NCBI GenBank assembly: GCA_008668235.1
Contig: RQCP01000035.1
Coordinates: 1-64,000 of the forward strand
Direction: 5' to 3'
DNA: 64,000 nucleotides
DNA from: Collinsella aerofaciens
Lineage (GTDB): Bacteria; Actinomycetota; Coriobacteriia; Coriobacteriales; Coriobacteriaceae
A program made the position numbers and the translations under genes. The notes below the pieces were generated by a model. It made no database searches. It saw only the letters and a program-made list of their open reading frames with translations, and was not told the DNA's origin. Positions within the stretch are counted from its first letter, which is position 1, and each line of letters begins with the position of its first letter. Of this stretch, positions 42,833 through 51,288 are shown piece by piece.

Positions 42833-42989
42833 TCAAAAACTATGTCCGTTTACTACGTTTGATCGGCTATCGCCGAGCATGTCGAATTTGAGAAAAATAA
42901 AACCGCAGGTAGACGGCTCGCGAATTTAACAAAAACCGGTGCATGGTCGAGCATCCCGGGCTAAACGTAGTAAATGGGCATAGTTTTGA
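42833..42989. repeat. 157-bp inverted-repeat element
   Basis: TCAAAAACTATGTCCGTTTA (from 42833) is inverted at the right end (42963-42989) over about 27 bp with two mismatches and one extra A. Enclosed ~100 bp hold no gene. The preceding TTGGGGACGG (42773-42782) echoes the hypA-hypB element. This explains most of the 324-bp gap before the terminator of galM. Confidence 0.7.
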
Positions 42990-43033
42990 TATGTCACTCA
43001 TACAGTCACAGCGAAAAAGAGCCCAAAAGATGA

Positions 43034-43066
43034 AAAACGCCCGTCGGCGGTGTGCCGGCGGGCGTT
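43034..43066 (-). terminator. Terminator of the galM-type gene
   Basis: On the minus strand AACGCCCGCCGG pairs with CGCCGACGGGCGTT (one bulge), then TTTTC. Confidence 0.8.
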
Positions 43067-43092
43067 GCTGTGCGATATGTCGCGTTGTGGGC

Positions 43093-44145
43093 CTAGTGCC
43101 TCATAAAGTGGTATTCGATCACATTGCTGTAGGGATGACCGGGGCCCACGATGCCCTGGGGGAACAGCGCATGGTGCGGCGTGTCAGGATACATTTCGGC
43201 CTCGAGGGCAAAGCCGGCGCCCCAACCGTAGTTGGCATCGTCTTTGGCGTGTTCGTCGCCCAGCCAGTTGCCGGTGTAGAGCTGCACGCCCGGGGCAGTG
43301 GTGTAATAGTCCAGCTCACGGCCGGTCCACATCTCCTCGACGTGCATCGCGCGGCGCAGATTACGGCCGTACTGATAGCCATCGATGCACAGGCAGTGGT
43401 CGTAGCCACGGGCCTGCTTAATCTGCGGGTCGTCGGCTTCCATGCCGGGCGCGACGGGGCGCAGCTCACGGAAGTCAAACGGCGTGCCCTCGACCGGAGC
43501 GATCTCTCCGGTGGGGATATTCTGCTCGTTGATGGGCAGGTAGTGGGCAGCGTTAGCAACAAAGAAGTGCTCGCAGTCCATGCCGGCGTTATGGCCGGCA
43601 AGGTTAAAGTACGTGTGGTTGGTCATGGACACGTACGTGGCGCGGTCGCTCTCACAGCCATATTCGATACGGAAGCAGCCGGTGCGCGTCACGGTAAACA
43701 CGGCCGTAAAGGTGCGGTTGCCGGGAAGGCCCAGCTCACCGTCCTCAAGCGAGGTGGTCATGCGCACGGCATTGTGGACCTCGTCGAGCTCAACGTCCCA
43801 TACGCGCTTGTGCAGACCATGCTCAAGATCGCTGTGCAGGTTGTTGGTGCCCTCGTTGGCGGGCATATGCCAGTCCGTGCCGGCGATGGTGATCGTGGCA
43901 CCTGCAGTGCGGTTGGCCACAGGTCCGATGGTCGCGCCAAAGCAGGCGGGGTTGTCAAAGTAATCCTCGAGCTTATCGAAGCCCAGCACCACATCGCGCG
44001 CGTTGCCGGGGATGTCGGGCACGTCGATGCCCAACACGGTGGCGCCATAGTCCATAATGCGAACGCAGATCTCGGGCCCGTTGAGGGTGTAACAATGAAC
44101 GGGGGTACCGCACGGCGCGGTGCCGAAAAGCTCGGAAGTGATCAT
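43093..44145 (-). CDS. galM: Aldose 1-epimerase (galactose mutarotase, GalM type)
   Basis: 350 aa. Interconverts alpha and beta anomers of galactose or glucose. Substrate residues visible: GPVANRTAG near residue 85, NEGTNNLHSD, the catalytic His in TNHTYFNLAGH, and the C-terminal Glu region (PQGIVGPGHPYSNVIEYHF). Length is normal for GalM. The start at 44145 is chosen for TAGGA upstream; a longer open frame exists but lacks homology. Divergent from deoR; that regulator may control it. Confidence 0.92.
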   Translation of the reverse strand: MITSELFGTAPCGTPVHCYTLNGPEICVRIMDYGATVLGIDVPDIPGNARDVVLGFDKLEDYFDNPACFGATIGPVANRTAGATITIAGTDWHMPANEGTNNLHSDLEHGLHKRVWDVELDEVHNAVRMTTSLEDGELGLPGNRTFTAVFTVTRTGCFRIEYGCESDRATYVSMTNHTYFNLAGHNAGMDCEHFFVANAAHYLPINEQNIPTGEIAPVEGTPFDFRELRPVAPGMEADDPQIKQARGYDHCLCIDGYQYGRNLRRAMHVEEMWTGRELDYYTTAPGVQLYTGNWLGDEHAKDDANYGWGAGFALEAEMYPDTPHHALFPQGIVGPGHPYSNVIEYHFMRH

Positions 44146-44350
44146 TTGGTTCCTAACATCGAGGTATTTCGGACAAACTGTAGCGCGAACAGGCGAGATT
44201 ATCACTACACCCCACTAAAGCAGGGGGTATTTTTCTCAAAAAAGTGATGATTGGAGCTGTGCGGGCGTTCATTTCTGACGCGCGCGAGTCTGATACAATT
44301 TGTTCGTTATTGTTTGAATTGACGTGAGCGTGGAACAGCGAGGACTCATC

Positions 44351-45115
44351 GTGATTAAAGCGGAGCGACAGGATAAGGTTCGGCAGCTGCTCGAGGAACA
44401 GGGAACGGTCTCGGTCAAGGAGATTTCGGATGCGTTAGGTGTCTCGGATATGACGATCCGCCGTGACCTTGAGGAGCTTGCGAGCCTGGGCGAGATCGAG
44501 CGCGTGCACGGCGGAGCCCGCAGTGCGCAGGGCCGTCCACACGCTATGCTGCGCCATGAGTATTCGCACAGCGAAAAGCGCACGAAGCATGCCGAGGAAA
44601 AGTTGCAGATTGCGCGCCGTTCTGTGGAGCTTATCGAGGAAGGCTCGACCATCTTTTTGGGCACGGGCACCACGGTTGAGCAGATGGCCTCGATGCTGCC
44701 GGCGTTTCGCCTGCGCATTGTGACCAATTCGCTTTCGGTGTTTAACCTGCTCGAGGCGCGCGAAGACTGCGACCTGTGCCTGGTGGGCGGCATGTACCGT
44801 CGCCGCACCGCCGCTTTTGTGGGACCAACGGCCGAGGATACCCTGCGTGCGCTGGGCATCGACGCGGCGTTTATCGGTGCCAACGGCATTCTGGACGGCG
44901 ACGTGTCTACATCCAATATGGAAGAGGGCCGCATCCAGCAGCTCGCCTTTAGCAAGGCCGACTCGCGCTATCTGATCGCCGACTCCAGCAAGATCGGCAA
45001 GCGCGACTTCTACACCTTCTGCCGCCTGGACAATTTGGACGCCGTGGTGTGCGAGCCGGGCATCGCCGCCGAGGATCGTGCCGCCATCGAGGAACACACG
45101 CAGGTTATTTGCTAG
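44351..45115 (+). CDS. DeoR-family sugar-phosphate-responsive regulator
   Basis: 254 aa. N-terminal HTH (about residues 5-55: VSVKEISDALGVSDMTIRRD) and a DeoR sensor domain with GTGTTVEQMASML and GANGILDGDVSTSN. It starts at GTG (44351) preceded by GAGGA. Divergent from galM. A long internal piece of this gene is duplicated, in decayed form, at 49314-49618. Likely a repressor of tagatose/galactose use, ligand a phosphorylated sugar. Confidence 0.9.
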   Translation: MIKAERQDKVRQLLEEQGTVSVKEISDALGVSDMTIRRDLEELASLGEIERVHGGARSAQGRPHAMLRHEYSHSEKRTKHAEEKLQIARRSVELIEEGSTIFLGTGTTVEQMASMLPAFRLRIVTNSLSVFNLLEAREDCDLCLVGGMYRRRTAAFVGPTAEDTLRALGIDAAFIGANGILDGDVSTSNMEEGRIQQLAFSKADSRYLIADSSKIGKRDFYTFCRLDNLDAVVCEPGIAAEDRAAIEEHTQVIC

Positions 45116-45234
45116 TTATCGCTACGGGATTGCCAACGGGTGATGCGGGAGGACTTTTACCTCCTGTCATTGTGGAAACCAGCGCGTCAGCGCTACGCGA
45201 TATGACGCGCAAATAAGGACTCCACTATCAAATC

Positions 45235-45372
45235 GTCTCAACCTGTAACAGGTAGGGGTGAAACCACCAACCAGATGTTACAGATTGAGACAATTCGGCG
45301 GGGCCTACCTTGTTTGTCTCGATCTGTAACGGTTAGGACTTAAAAACTCGGCTACGTGTTACAGATCGAGAC
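45235..45372. repeat. Palindrome cluster 1: two 57-nt units
   Basis: Units 45235-45291 and 45316-45372, spaced by 24 nt. Each has 16-nt arms (consensus GTCTCGATCTGTAACA and its inverse) around a 25-nt centre. They lie between the convergent deoR and gntR genes. Centres are of type C (first) and A (second). See finding on the family. Confidence 0.9.
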
Positions 45373-45387
45373 AAAAGAAAAAGAACA

Positions 45388-46107
45388 TTAGGACTTGAAA
45401 ATAAAGTTTTGATAAGGGATTCGCCCAGTTAAGACGGTGCGGCAGACAATTGAGATTAGTTTGCCTCCGGAGTCGTAAGCATAATGAGTCAGTTCGATGA
45501 CCGGAAGTTTTGCAACACCATAATTACTGGCTTCGGAATCGCTAAGCTGACGTGCTCTATAGCTTTCCCTAACAGATTGGATAGACTTGGACAAGTCGTC
45601 CATGATTCTGCTAAATGCCTGAAAATCTAACTGGTTATTCGGAACGCGCGACTTTGAAATGAAGAACGTATCAGCGCCTATGAAGCTGCCTTCAAGTTCG
45701 TAGGTCAATTCAAGACGCTGAATTTTGTCGCGACTTTGACATCCAAATTGTTGGAGCATCATTACGGAAATTGGACGACCTGATGTGAGGCCGCCGAAAT
45801 GTTTGGTAATGGCATCTGGATCAACGCCATCGCAATGGCTTGCAAAGTCAAAGTCTAAAAGTGAATTGAGCTCGCTAACGCGTTTCGGTGCAACAAACGA
45901 CCCCTTACCTTGGATTCGATAGATACTTCCACGACGCTCCAGCTCACTCATGGCAAGTCGGACGGTTGTTCTGCTTACGGCGTATTCGTCGCAGAGTTCC
46001 ATTTCTGTTGGAAGTTTATCGTCTGCTTGATATTCATCGACGATCTGCTTGAGCAGCGCGTCGGTGAGCTGTAAATAGAGTGGCCGTTTTTCGTGTGTAT
46101 CGAGCAT
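45388..46107 (-). CDS. GntR/UTRA regulator of the DUF7916 locus
   Basis: 239 aa from the ATG at 46107, which has GAGG 5 nt upstream; an ATG at 46125 (245 aa) is possible too. Winged helix ([29 protein letters not shown]) and UTRA domain. A partial palindrome GGTTATACC just upstream could be its own operator. It follows the DUF7916-like gene on the same strand by 72 bp, and both are divergent from the EIICB gene at 47457. Confidence 0.88.
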   Translation of the reverse strand: MLDTHEKRPLYLQLTDALLKQIVDEYQADDKLPTEMELCDEYAVSRTTVRLAMSELERRGSIYRIQGKGSFVAPKRVSELNSLLDFDFASHCDGVDPDAITKHFGGLTSGRPISVMMLQQFGCQSRDKIQRLELTYELEGSFIGADTFFISKSRVPNNQLDFQAFSRIMDDLSKSIQSVRESYRARQLSDSEASNYGVAKLPVIELTHYAYDSGGKLISIVCRTVLTGRIPYQNFIFKS

Positions 46108-46179
46108 TAGAGCCTCAGTTTGCATGTTGGTTATACCTGATGGTTGCCTCAGTCGGGATGTAACGTGGGCAAGGTAACC

Positions 46180-47100
46180 TTAACGTATCACAGAGCGGCT
46201 CAGCATGACGATCTGATGCCTGTATCCACGAAGGGCTTGTCCGAGCGTGAAGATATTCTGGGGCAGGCAAATACCGTTCATGGAGTCCCCGATATGTTGG
46301 AGGTCAGCGCCGGCTGCTTTTGCTGCAAGGCCTATTTTCTTAATGGTCTCGCTGTCGCAGGAGTCTTGACTCGTCCCGTTCGCCGCCATGACGAGAACCT
46401 TCTCTTCAATTGACTTGCCTACGTTGTGGGATCGTACAAAGTCTACGATGGCGCGCAGGTCTGCTTCTTGGAAGCAAGGGACGGTGTAGGGGGCTGGCAC
46501 GAGAAGGATATCGACGCCGAGGTCAACAAACTTGCGCGCAATTTCGAGCGTCATGACAGGTTCCGCAACGCCCGCTCCATGCATTTTTCCGGCTATGACC
46601 AGGCCATTGAAATGCTCTTTGGAGAGTTTAATCGAATGGGCGATTGCATCGTTGGAGACGCCGGTTCCAGGGTTGCCCGTCAGGCAGATAAAATCAAATC
46701 CGAGTTCGTTAGCCTTTTCTAAGGTCTTGGGAGAGACGCGACGACCCATGGGGATTTCCGTTCGGGATTCAGACATCTCTGCCTCGTTATCAACTGGCTC
46801 CAGATTGACGCCAATGGGCCTTCCGCATGCTCGCTTCACCCAAGTGACCGGGTTTTCATTGAGATCATCTGGAATACCGGCAATAACTGGATCGAACACA
46901 TCGAGCGCGTTAAACAGAAGCAGGTCGGCACCTGCGGCACGTTCGATTTCTGCATTAGTAACGCCGCCGAGAAATTGGGAAGAGGGTACGTTTTCCGCCA
47001 TGATGGTACGTCCCTCGGAAGCCAGAATTGCCTGTTTTAGATCCATGGATGACGTGGCGGCAAAATCGGATGCGGACATGTTCAGTAATCGTTTGGGCAT
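46180..47100 (-). CDS. DUF7916-like TIM-barrel protein
   Basis: 306 aa. Alternating beta/alpha pattern of a TIM barrel: RTIMAENVPSS, DLLLFNALDVFDPVIAG, VTWVKRACGRPIGVNLEP, GFDFICLTGNPGTGVSN, GLVIAGKMHGAG, VDILLVPAPYTVP and a C-terminal GIxxPQN segment. Often mislabelled as a haloacid dehalogenase-type hydrolase, but no HAD motif is present. No known enzymatic role. It is paired with a GntR regulator and a divergent EIICB transporter; it may act on the imported sugar phosphate. AAGGAAG precedes the ATG. Confidence 0.7.
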   Translation of the reverse strand: MPKRLLNMSASDFAATSSMDLKQAILASEGRTIMAENVPSSQFLGGVTNAEIERAAGADLLLFNALDVFDPVIAGIPDDLNENPVTWVKRACGRPIGVNLEPVDNEAEMSESRTEIPMGRRVSPKTLEKANELGFDFICLTGNPGTGVSNDAIAHSIKLSKEHFNGLVIAGKMHGAGVAEPVMTLEIARKFVDLGVDILLVPAPYTVPCFQEADLRAIVDFVRSHNVGKSIEEKVLVMAANGTSQDSCDSETIKKIGLAAKAAGADLQHIGDSMNGICLPQNIFTLGQALRGYRHQIVMLSRSVIR

Positions 47101-47185
47101 TGTTACTTCCTTTGACTAGAACGACAGGCTTGTGACATTGTCTCTAATATTGTTACAACAATATATTCAATGTGTTATATCCAAT

Positions 47186-47272
47186 CGGTGAACGGTTGCA
47201 AGCTTATTGTATTGCTCGGAAAAAATAGCCTTTAGCTGGGAAAACATTATATTAATCAACTACCGTTCACCG
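47186..47272. promoter_or_regulatory. Paired CGGTGAACGGT boxes in the divergent region
   Basis: CGGTGAACGGT (47186-47196) and its exact inverse (47262-47272) enclose 65 bp. Same arm sequence as at 31333. A perfect -35 hexamer TTGACA at 47290-47295 follows, with a weak -10 17-18 bp on. The 356-bp gap 47101-47456 otherwise holds no gene. Looped binding by a dimeric or tetrameric regulator would fit the spacing, but this is inference. Confidence 0.6.
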
Positions 47273-47456
47273 AATAAGTATTTGAATTCTTGACATATCG
47301 ACAAAGCGGAAAAAGAATTGGTTATGACAAATCGCGCAAATGATATTACATTTCGCACAAGAACGTATTCACTTACATAAGTGGATACAAACGGGGACGA
47401 CGACGGTTGAGTCCGGATAAATCGTTGTGTGCCCGGGAATCATGAAAGGATGTGTT

Positions 47457-49151
47457 ATGGACGCTATCGTCAAATTCCTTGAAAAACACCAGCCCCTCTT
47501 CGACAAAATCTCGAGGAACATTTATCTGGTGGCGATTAAGGATGGCTTTCTCTCGAATATGCCAATTGTGCTGTTCTCGAGCCTGTTCCTTCTTCTTTCG
47601 ACGCTCCCTGCCTATGTAGGCATCACGCTTCCGTCTGAGGTGCTGGATTTCTTCAATAAAATCTATGCATATACCATGGGACTTCTTGGCATTATGGTGG
47701 CCGGCACCACGGCGAGCTCACTTGCCATGTCGATGAACCGTCGCATGCCTTCGGGTAAATCTCTCAACCCCACCTCGTGCATGGTTTGTGCCATGTGCGG
47801 CATGCTCTTGCTGTCGGTGACGAACGATGTTGTCTCGATTGGCGGAGCAGATACATCTGTTTTTGAAACCGGCTATATGGGAACCAAGGGTTTTCTCGCT
47901 GCGTTCGTAGCCGCATTCTTGACCGTTAATATCTATAAGGTGTGCATTAGCCATAATGTGACGATCAAGCTCCCCAAAGAGGTCCCTGGCTCTATTGCGC
48001 AGAGTTTTCGCGATATCTTTGCATTTGGGTTTTCGATCCTTGCGTGCGCTTTTATCGATCTTGCGAGCCGCAAGCTGCTTGCTGTGCCGTTCGCCAATTT
48101 GGTATCCGCTCTCATCTCGCCGCTGTTCTCCGCGGTTGACACCTATCCTGGCATGGCGCTTATCGAAGGCGCGGTCGCACTTTTCCAATTTATGGGTATC
48201 CACGGTGCTTCGGTTGTCATGAGTCCGATCAATGCTGCGCTCTACGGCAATACCGTTACCAATCTTGAGGTTTTCCAAGCAGGTGGACACCCGTCAATTG
48301 CTCTCACGCAGGACTTTACAAGCTTCATCGGCGGTCTGGGCGGTTCTGGCTGCACGTTCATCGTTCCTATTATCCTGATCATGTTTATGCGCTCCAAGCA
48401 GCTTAAAGCCATGGGCAAGGCATCGATTATCCCGGTGATTTTTGGAGTTAACGAGCCCGTTATCTTCGGTATGCCGATTGTTCTCAATCCCTATATGTTC
48501 GTGCCCTTCCTAGTGGCTCCTATGGTCAACGCCATTATCGGTAAATTTTTCATTGACGTCATTGGAATGAACGCCCCCATGTATACCATGCCGTGGGCGC
48601 TTCCCGGCCCAATCGGTGCATTCCTCACCACGGGTCTCGATCTGCGTTCTCTCGTATTGATGGCAGTGCTGTTGGTCGTCGACTTTGTGATTTACTATCC
48701 GTTCTGCAAGGCGTATGACCATCAGCTTTGTTTGGAAGAGTCTGCAAAGGAGACTGCAGGAACCTCGGATGCAGATGCTATTGCCGCACAGGAAAATGTC
48801 GCAAAAGCTCTCGAGGCGGTAAAGGACAAGGCGGAGCAGATCCGCGTGCTTGTGCTTTGCCAGGGTGCCGGCACTTCGACTCTCTTGGCAAATGCTCTTC
48901 GCGAAGGTGCCGCTGCTAAGGGTATCGATCTGGTTTCTCAGTCCGGTGCGTACGGAAGCCACTATGAGACGATGGATCAGTACAACGTGATTGTTCTGGC
49001 ACCCCAGGCACGCATGTACTATGACGCTATGAAGGCCGATACCGATCGCCTTGGAATTAAACTGCTCACCACAAGGGGCAAGGAGTATATCGACCTTACC
49101 AACGATCCCGAAGGTGCAATTGACTGGATCGTTCAGGAGCTGGCCAAATAG
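47457..49151 (+). CDS. PTS lactose/cellobiose-family EIICB transporter
   Basis: 564 aa. EIIC domain of about ten membrane helices (residues 1-430: MDAIVKFLEKHQPLFDKISR, then IKLPKEVPGSIAQSF), a linker, and a C-terminal EIIB domain whose phosphorylated Cys is in VLVLCQGAGTSTLLA. Length and fusion match the LacE type. The linked DUF7916 and GntR genes suggest a different substrate from the LacG-linked paralogues. GAAAGGA precedes the ATG at 47457. No EIIA gene is adjacent. Confidence 0.93.
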   Translation: MDAIVKFLEKHQPLFDKISRNIYLVAIKDGFLSNMPIVLFSSLFLLLSTLPAYVGITLPSEVLDFFNKIYAYTMGLLGIMVAGTTASSLAMSMNRRMPSGKSLNPTSCMVCAMCGMLLLSVTNDVVSIGGADTSVFETGYMGTKGFLAAFVAAFLTVNIYKVCISHNVTIKLPKEVPGSIAQSFRDIFAFGFSILACAFIDLASRKLLAVPFANLVSALISPLFSAVDTYPGMALIEGAVALFQFMGIHGASVVMSPINAALYGNTVTNLEVFQAGGHPSIALTQDFTSFIGGLGGSGCTFIVPIILIMFMRSKQLKAMGKASIIPVIFGVNEPVIFGMPIVLNPYMFVPFLVAPMVNAIIGKFFIDVIGMNAPMYTMPWALPGPIGAFLTTGLDLRSLVLMAVLLVVDFVIYYPFCKAYDHQLCLEESAKETAGTSDADAIAAQENVAKALEAVKDKAEQIRVLVLCQGAGTSTLLANALREGAAAKGIDLVSQSGAYGSHYETMDQYNVIVLAPQARMYYDAMKADTDRLGIKLLTTRGKEYIDLTNDPEGAIDWIVQELAK

Positions 49152-49186
49152 TGGATGCACTCCGTCGTTGATTCGTCGGTGTATAG

Positions 49187-49225
49187 TACGGCCCTGCAGC
49201 TTATTGAGCTGCGGGGCCGTATTTC
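49187..49225 (+). terminator. Terminator after the EIICB gene
   Basis: TACGGCCCTGCAGCT (49187-49201) pairs with AGCTGCGGGGCCGTA (49207-49221) with one G-T pair, then TTTC. Confidence 0.75.
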
Positions 49226-49313
49226 GTTGAGTATCTAATTGAGACAATACGCGCAACCGTCGTGAGATCGCATTGGCGCTCTCCGAGTCACCGACAAACT
49301 GTCTTCCATCTAT

Positions 49314-49618
49314 GTGACCAATTCGCTTTCGGCCTTTAGCCTGCTCGAGGCGCGCGAGGATTGCGAGCTGTGCCCGGTGGGCGGCATGTACCGTCGCCGC
49401 ACCGCCGCCTTTGTGGGCCCCATGGCCGAGGATACCCTGCGCGCACTAGGGATTGACACGGCGTTTATCGGTGCCAACGGCATTCTGGACGGCGACGCGT
49501 CCACGTCCAACATGGACGAGGGCCGCATCCAGCAGCTCGCCTTTAGCAAGGCCGATACGCGCTATCTGATCGCCGACTCCAGCAAGATCGGAAGGCGATA
49601 CATCTGCCCCCTGCCGGC
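49314..49618 (+). pseudogene. Decayed internal copy of the deoR gene
   Basis: Translates to VTNSLSAFSLLEAREDCELC and GGMYRRRTAAFVGPMAEDTL, matching the middle of the DeoR protein at 44351-45115 nearly residue for residue to SKADTRYLIADSSKIG, then diverges and loses frame. No HTH or start remains. The rest of 49226-49689 holds no other gene. Confidence 0.88.
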
Positions 49619-49689
49619 GCGGGGGTACCGCTTTACAATGACGCGCAAATAGCTTTGGGCAACAAGGATGAGACTATTCTGGGATATGA

Positions 49690-50922
49690 CTAGACTCCGT
49701 ATTTCGTCTTTATGTCCCTTGAGAATGAATCGTAGTCTTCATAGAGCCCTTCTCTGCTTTCATCCTCGGCGTGGTTTACACGTTCAAGGAGCTTATCCTT
49801 TGGAGCCTCTTTTGTTATTGCGGCCTCGCCATCGGGTATTGTGGCTTGCAAGAATAGTTCTAGAGCATGGACGTCTTTGAGTATGTAGCCCGTCGAACGA
49901 CCCGCTCCTGTTTTTTCGATTGCGCTGCAACTAACAAGCTGACCGAGGGTTCGTTTAACGGTTACCTCGCTGATATCGGGGCAGCTGGACCGGATGTCGG
50001 ATTTCTTAATGACGCCGGGTCTCTGTTGAAATAGAACAGCGATGCGCGCTTGCTTCGACATGGGACGAGTGCTTGATTCAATTAAGGTACGCTGCTCGAG
50101 CTGTCGGTAGGCGGCCAGGGTTGTTCCGAGCATGAAACGGATAAAGGGTACTTCGGTGTTTTGATTTTCATTCCATCCAGTGGAGCTTGCAGCGAGGGCG
50201 TTGTAGTAGAGCGCCTTGTTGTCTTCAATAAGTCGTTCGATGCTGATGTAACGCGCAACGTCGTATCCAGTCTTTTCGAGCAGCAGCGTTGTAAGGAGCC
50301 GGCTCATCCTGCCATTGCCATCGTTGAAGGGATGAATGCTGACAAAATCGAAGATGAAGCGGAATGATATAAGGAGGGGGTCGCAAACTTGACGAGATAA
50401 GGCGTCGTTGAGGGACCGACAGGCTTCTTCGATAAGTCCGGGGGTTGCTAGGGCCGAAGGCGGCCTAAAGCGCACAAATCGATTGCCTTGATTGTCGATG
50501 GAGATGATTTCGTTATCGCTATCTTTCCAATGGCCCCCATACGAGATTGCCGTGTGCGCCATGAGGTCACGATGCAACTGCAAAATGACCGATGGCGTTA
50601 CGGGAATGAAATCGTGCTGCTCGTGAATAAGCGACAGCGCATCTCGGTATCCAGCGATTTCTTCCTCTGCGCGGGAGCTTGGCTTGGCGGAATACGCCAT
50701 GATTGCTTTGAGTCTATTTTGGGTGGTAACAATTCCCTCAAGTCCGTTGGAGGATCGGGTGCTTTGGATCTTAGCCTCTTCCATAAGGGACGATAGAAGC
50801 TCGGGTTTGACTTGACTCAGAGCAAGCTGACGGCCTTTATGCTCGCGTATCGAGAGGAGGAGGTTGGTGATTGGAGTTGCTTCGAGTTCCGCTGGGACTG
50901 TGGTGTAATCGAACTGGCGCAT
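49690..50922 (-). CDS. Fic-domain protein (class II, autoinhibited)
   Basis: 410 aa. Fic motif HPFNDGNGRMSR (about residue 200) is intact, so AMPylation-type activity is possible. An N-terminal inhibitory helix SSNGLEG (about residue 58; pattern S/T-xxx-E-G/N) marks a class II protein that regulates itself. A winged helix follows (about 290-360), which may bind the palindromic operator upstream. AAAGGAG precedes the ATG. Its target is unknown; no antitoxin gene adjoins. Confidence 0.9.
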   Translation of the reverse strand: MRQFDYTTVPAELEATPITNLLLSIREHKGRQLALSQVKPELLSSLMEEAKIQSTRSSNGLEGIVTTQNRLKAIMAYSAKPSSRAEEEIAGYRDALSLIHEQHDFIPVTPSVILQLHRDLMAHTAISYGGHWKDSDNEIISIDNQGNRFVRFRPPSALATPGLIEEACRSLNDALSRQVCDPLLISFRFIFDFVSIHPFNDGNGRMSRLLTTLLLEKTGYDVARYISIERLIEDNKALYYNALAASSTGWNENQNTEVPFIRFMLGTTLAAYRQLEQRTLIESSTRPMSKQARIAVLFQQRPGVIKKSDIRSSCPDISEVTVKRTLGQLVSCSAIEKTGAGRSTGYILKDVHALELFLQATIPDGEAAITKEAPKDKLLERVNHAEDESREGLYEDYDSFSRDIKTKYGV

Positions 50923-50930
50923 GCGGCTCC

Positions 50931-51005
50931 TTTCGGTATCACGAACATACTTTCGATATCATAATACCATTAAATGATACCGAAAGTATGTTCGTGATAC
51001 CGAAA
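50931..51005 (-). promoter_or_regulatory. 32-bp inverted repeat upstream of fic, candidate autoregulatory operator
   Basis: Arms 50931-50962 and 50974-51005 are inverted copies (one mismatch in 32) around an 11-bp centre. Each arm holds two TTTCGRTATCA motifs about 20 bp apart, giving four motif copies. It begins within the fic ribosome-binding site region. A binding site for the Fic protein's own winged helix is plausible. Confidence 0.7.
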
Positions 51006-51059
51006 ACTAGAAACCATGCCTCATAACTGCTTGGAAAGTTCGGATTTGACTATCTTATT

Positions 51060-51195
51060 GTCTCGATCTGTAACAGTTAGACGGTTAAAAGTGGGCTACG
51101 TGTTACAAATTGAGATATTCTGCTCGGGCGTTCTGTTTGTCTCGATCTGTAACATTTAAGACCGAAAATCCCTGTTAGATGTTACAGATCGAGAC
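51060..51195. repeat. Palindrome cluster 2: two 57-nt units
   Basis: Units 51060-51116 (type B centre) and 51139-51195 (divergent centre, here called D), spaced by 22 nt. Arms as in cluster 1. They lie between the fic operator and the 3' end of the GH1 gene, in the 366-bp gap that otherwise contains only the operator and the terminator. Confidence 0.9.
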
Positions 51196-51223
51196 AAACG
51201 GCCTGCACGGACCGAACCAAAAC

Positions 51224-51266
51224 AAAAAGGCCGCATGCGAACCCGTGGAGGGATTCACATGCGGCC
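51224..51266 (-). terminator. Terminator of the first GH1 gene
   Basis: On the minus strand GGCCGCATG pairs with CATGCGGCC (20-nt loop), then T5. Confidence 0.8.
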
Positions 51267-51288
51267 GACAGGGGGTATGCGGCAAAAG

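Noticed and set aside
46180..47100. Haloacid dehalogenase-like hydrolase
   Set aside because: No DxDx(T/V) motif; the pattern is of a TIM barrel.
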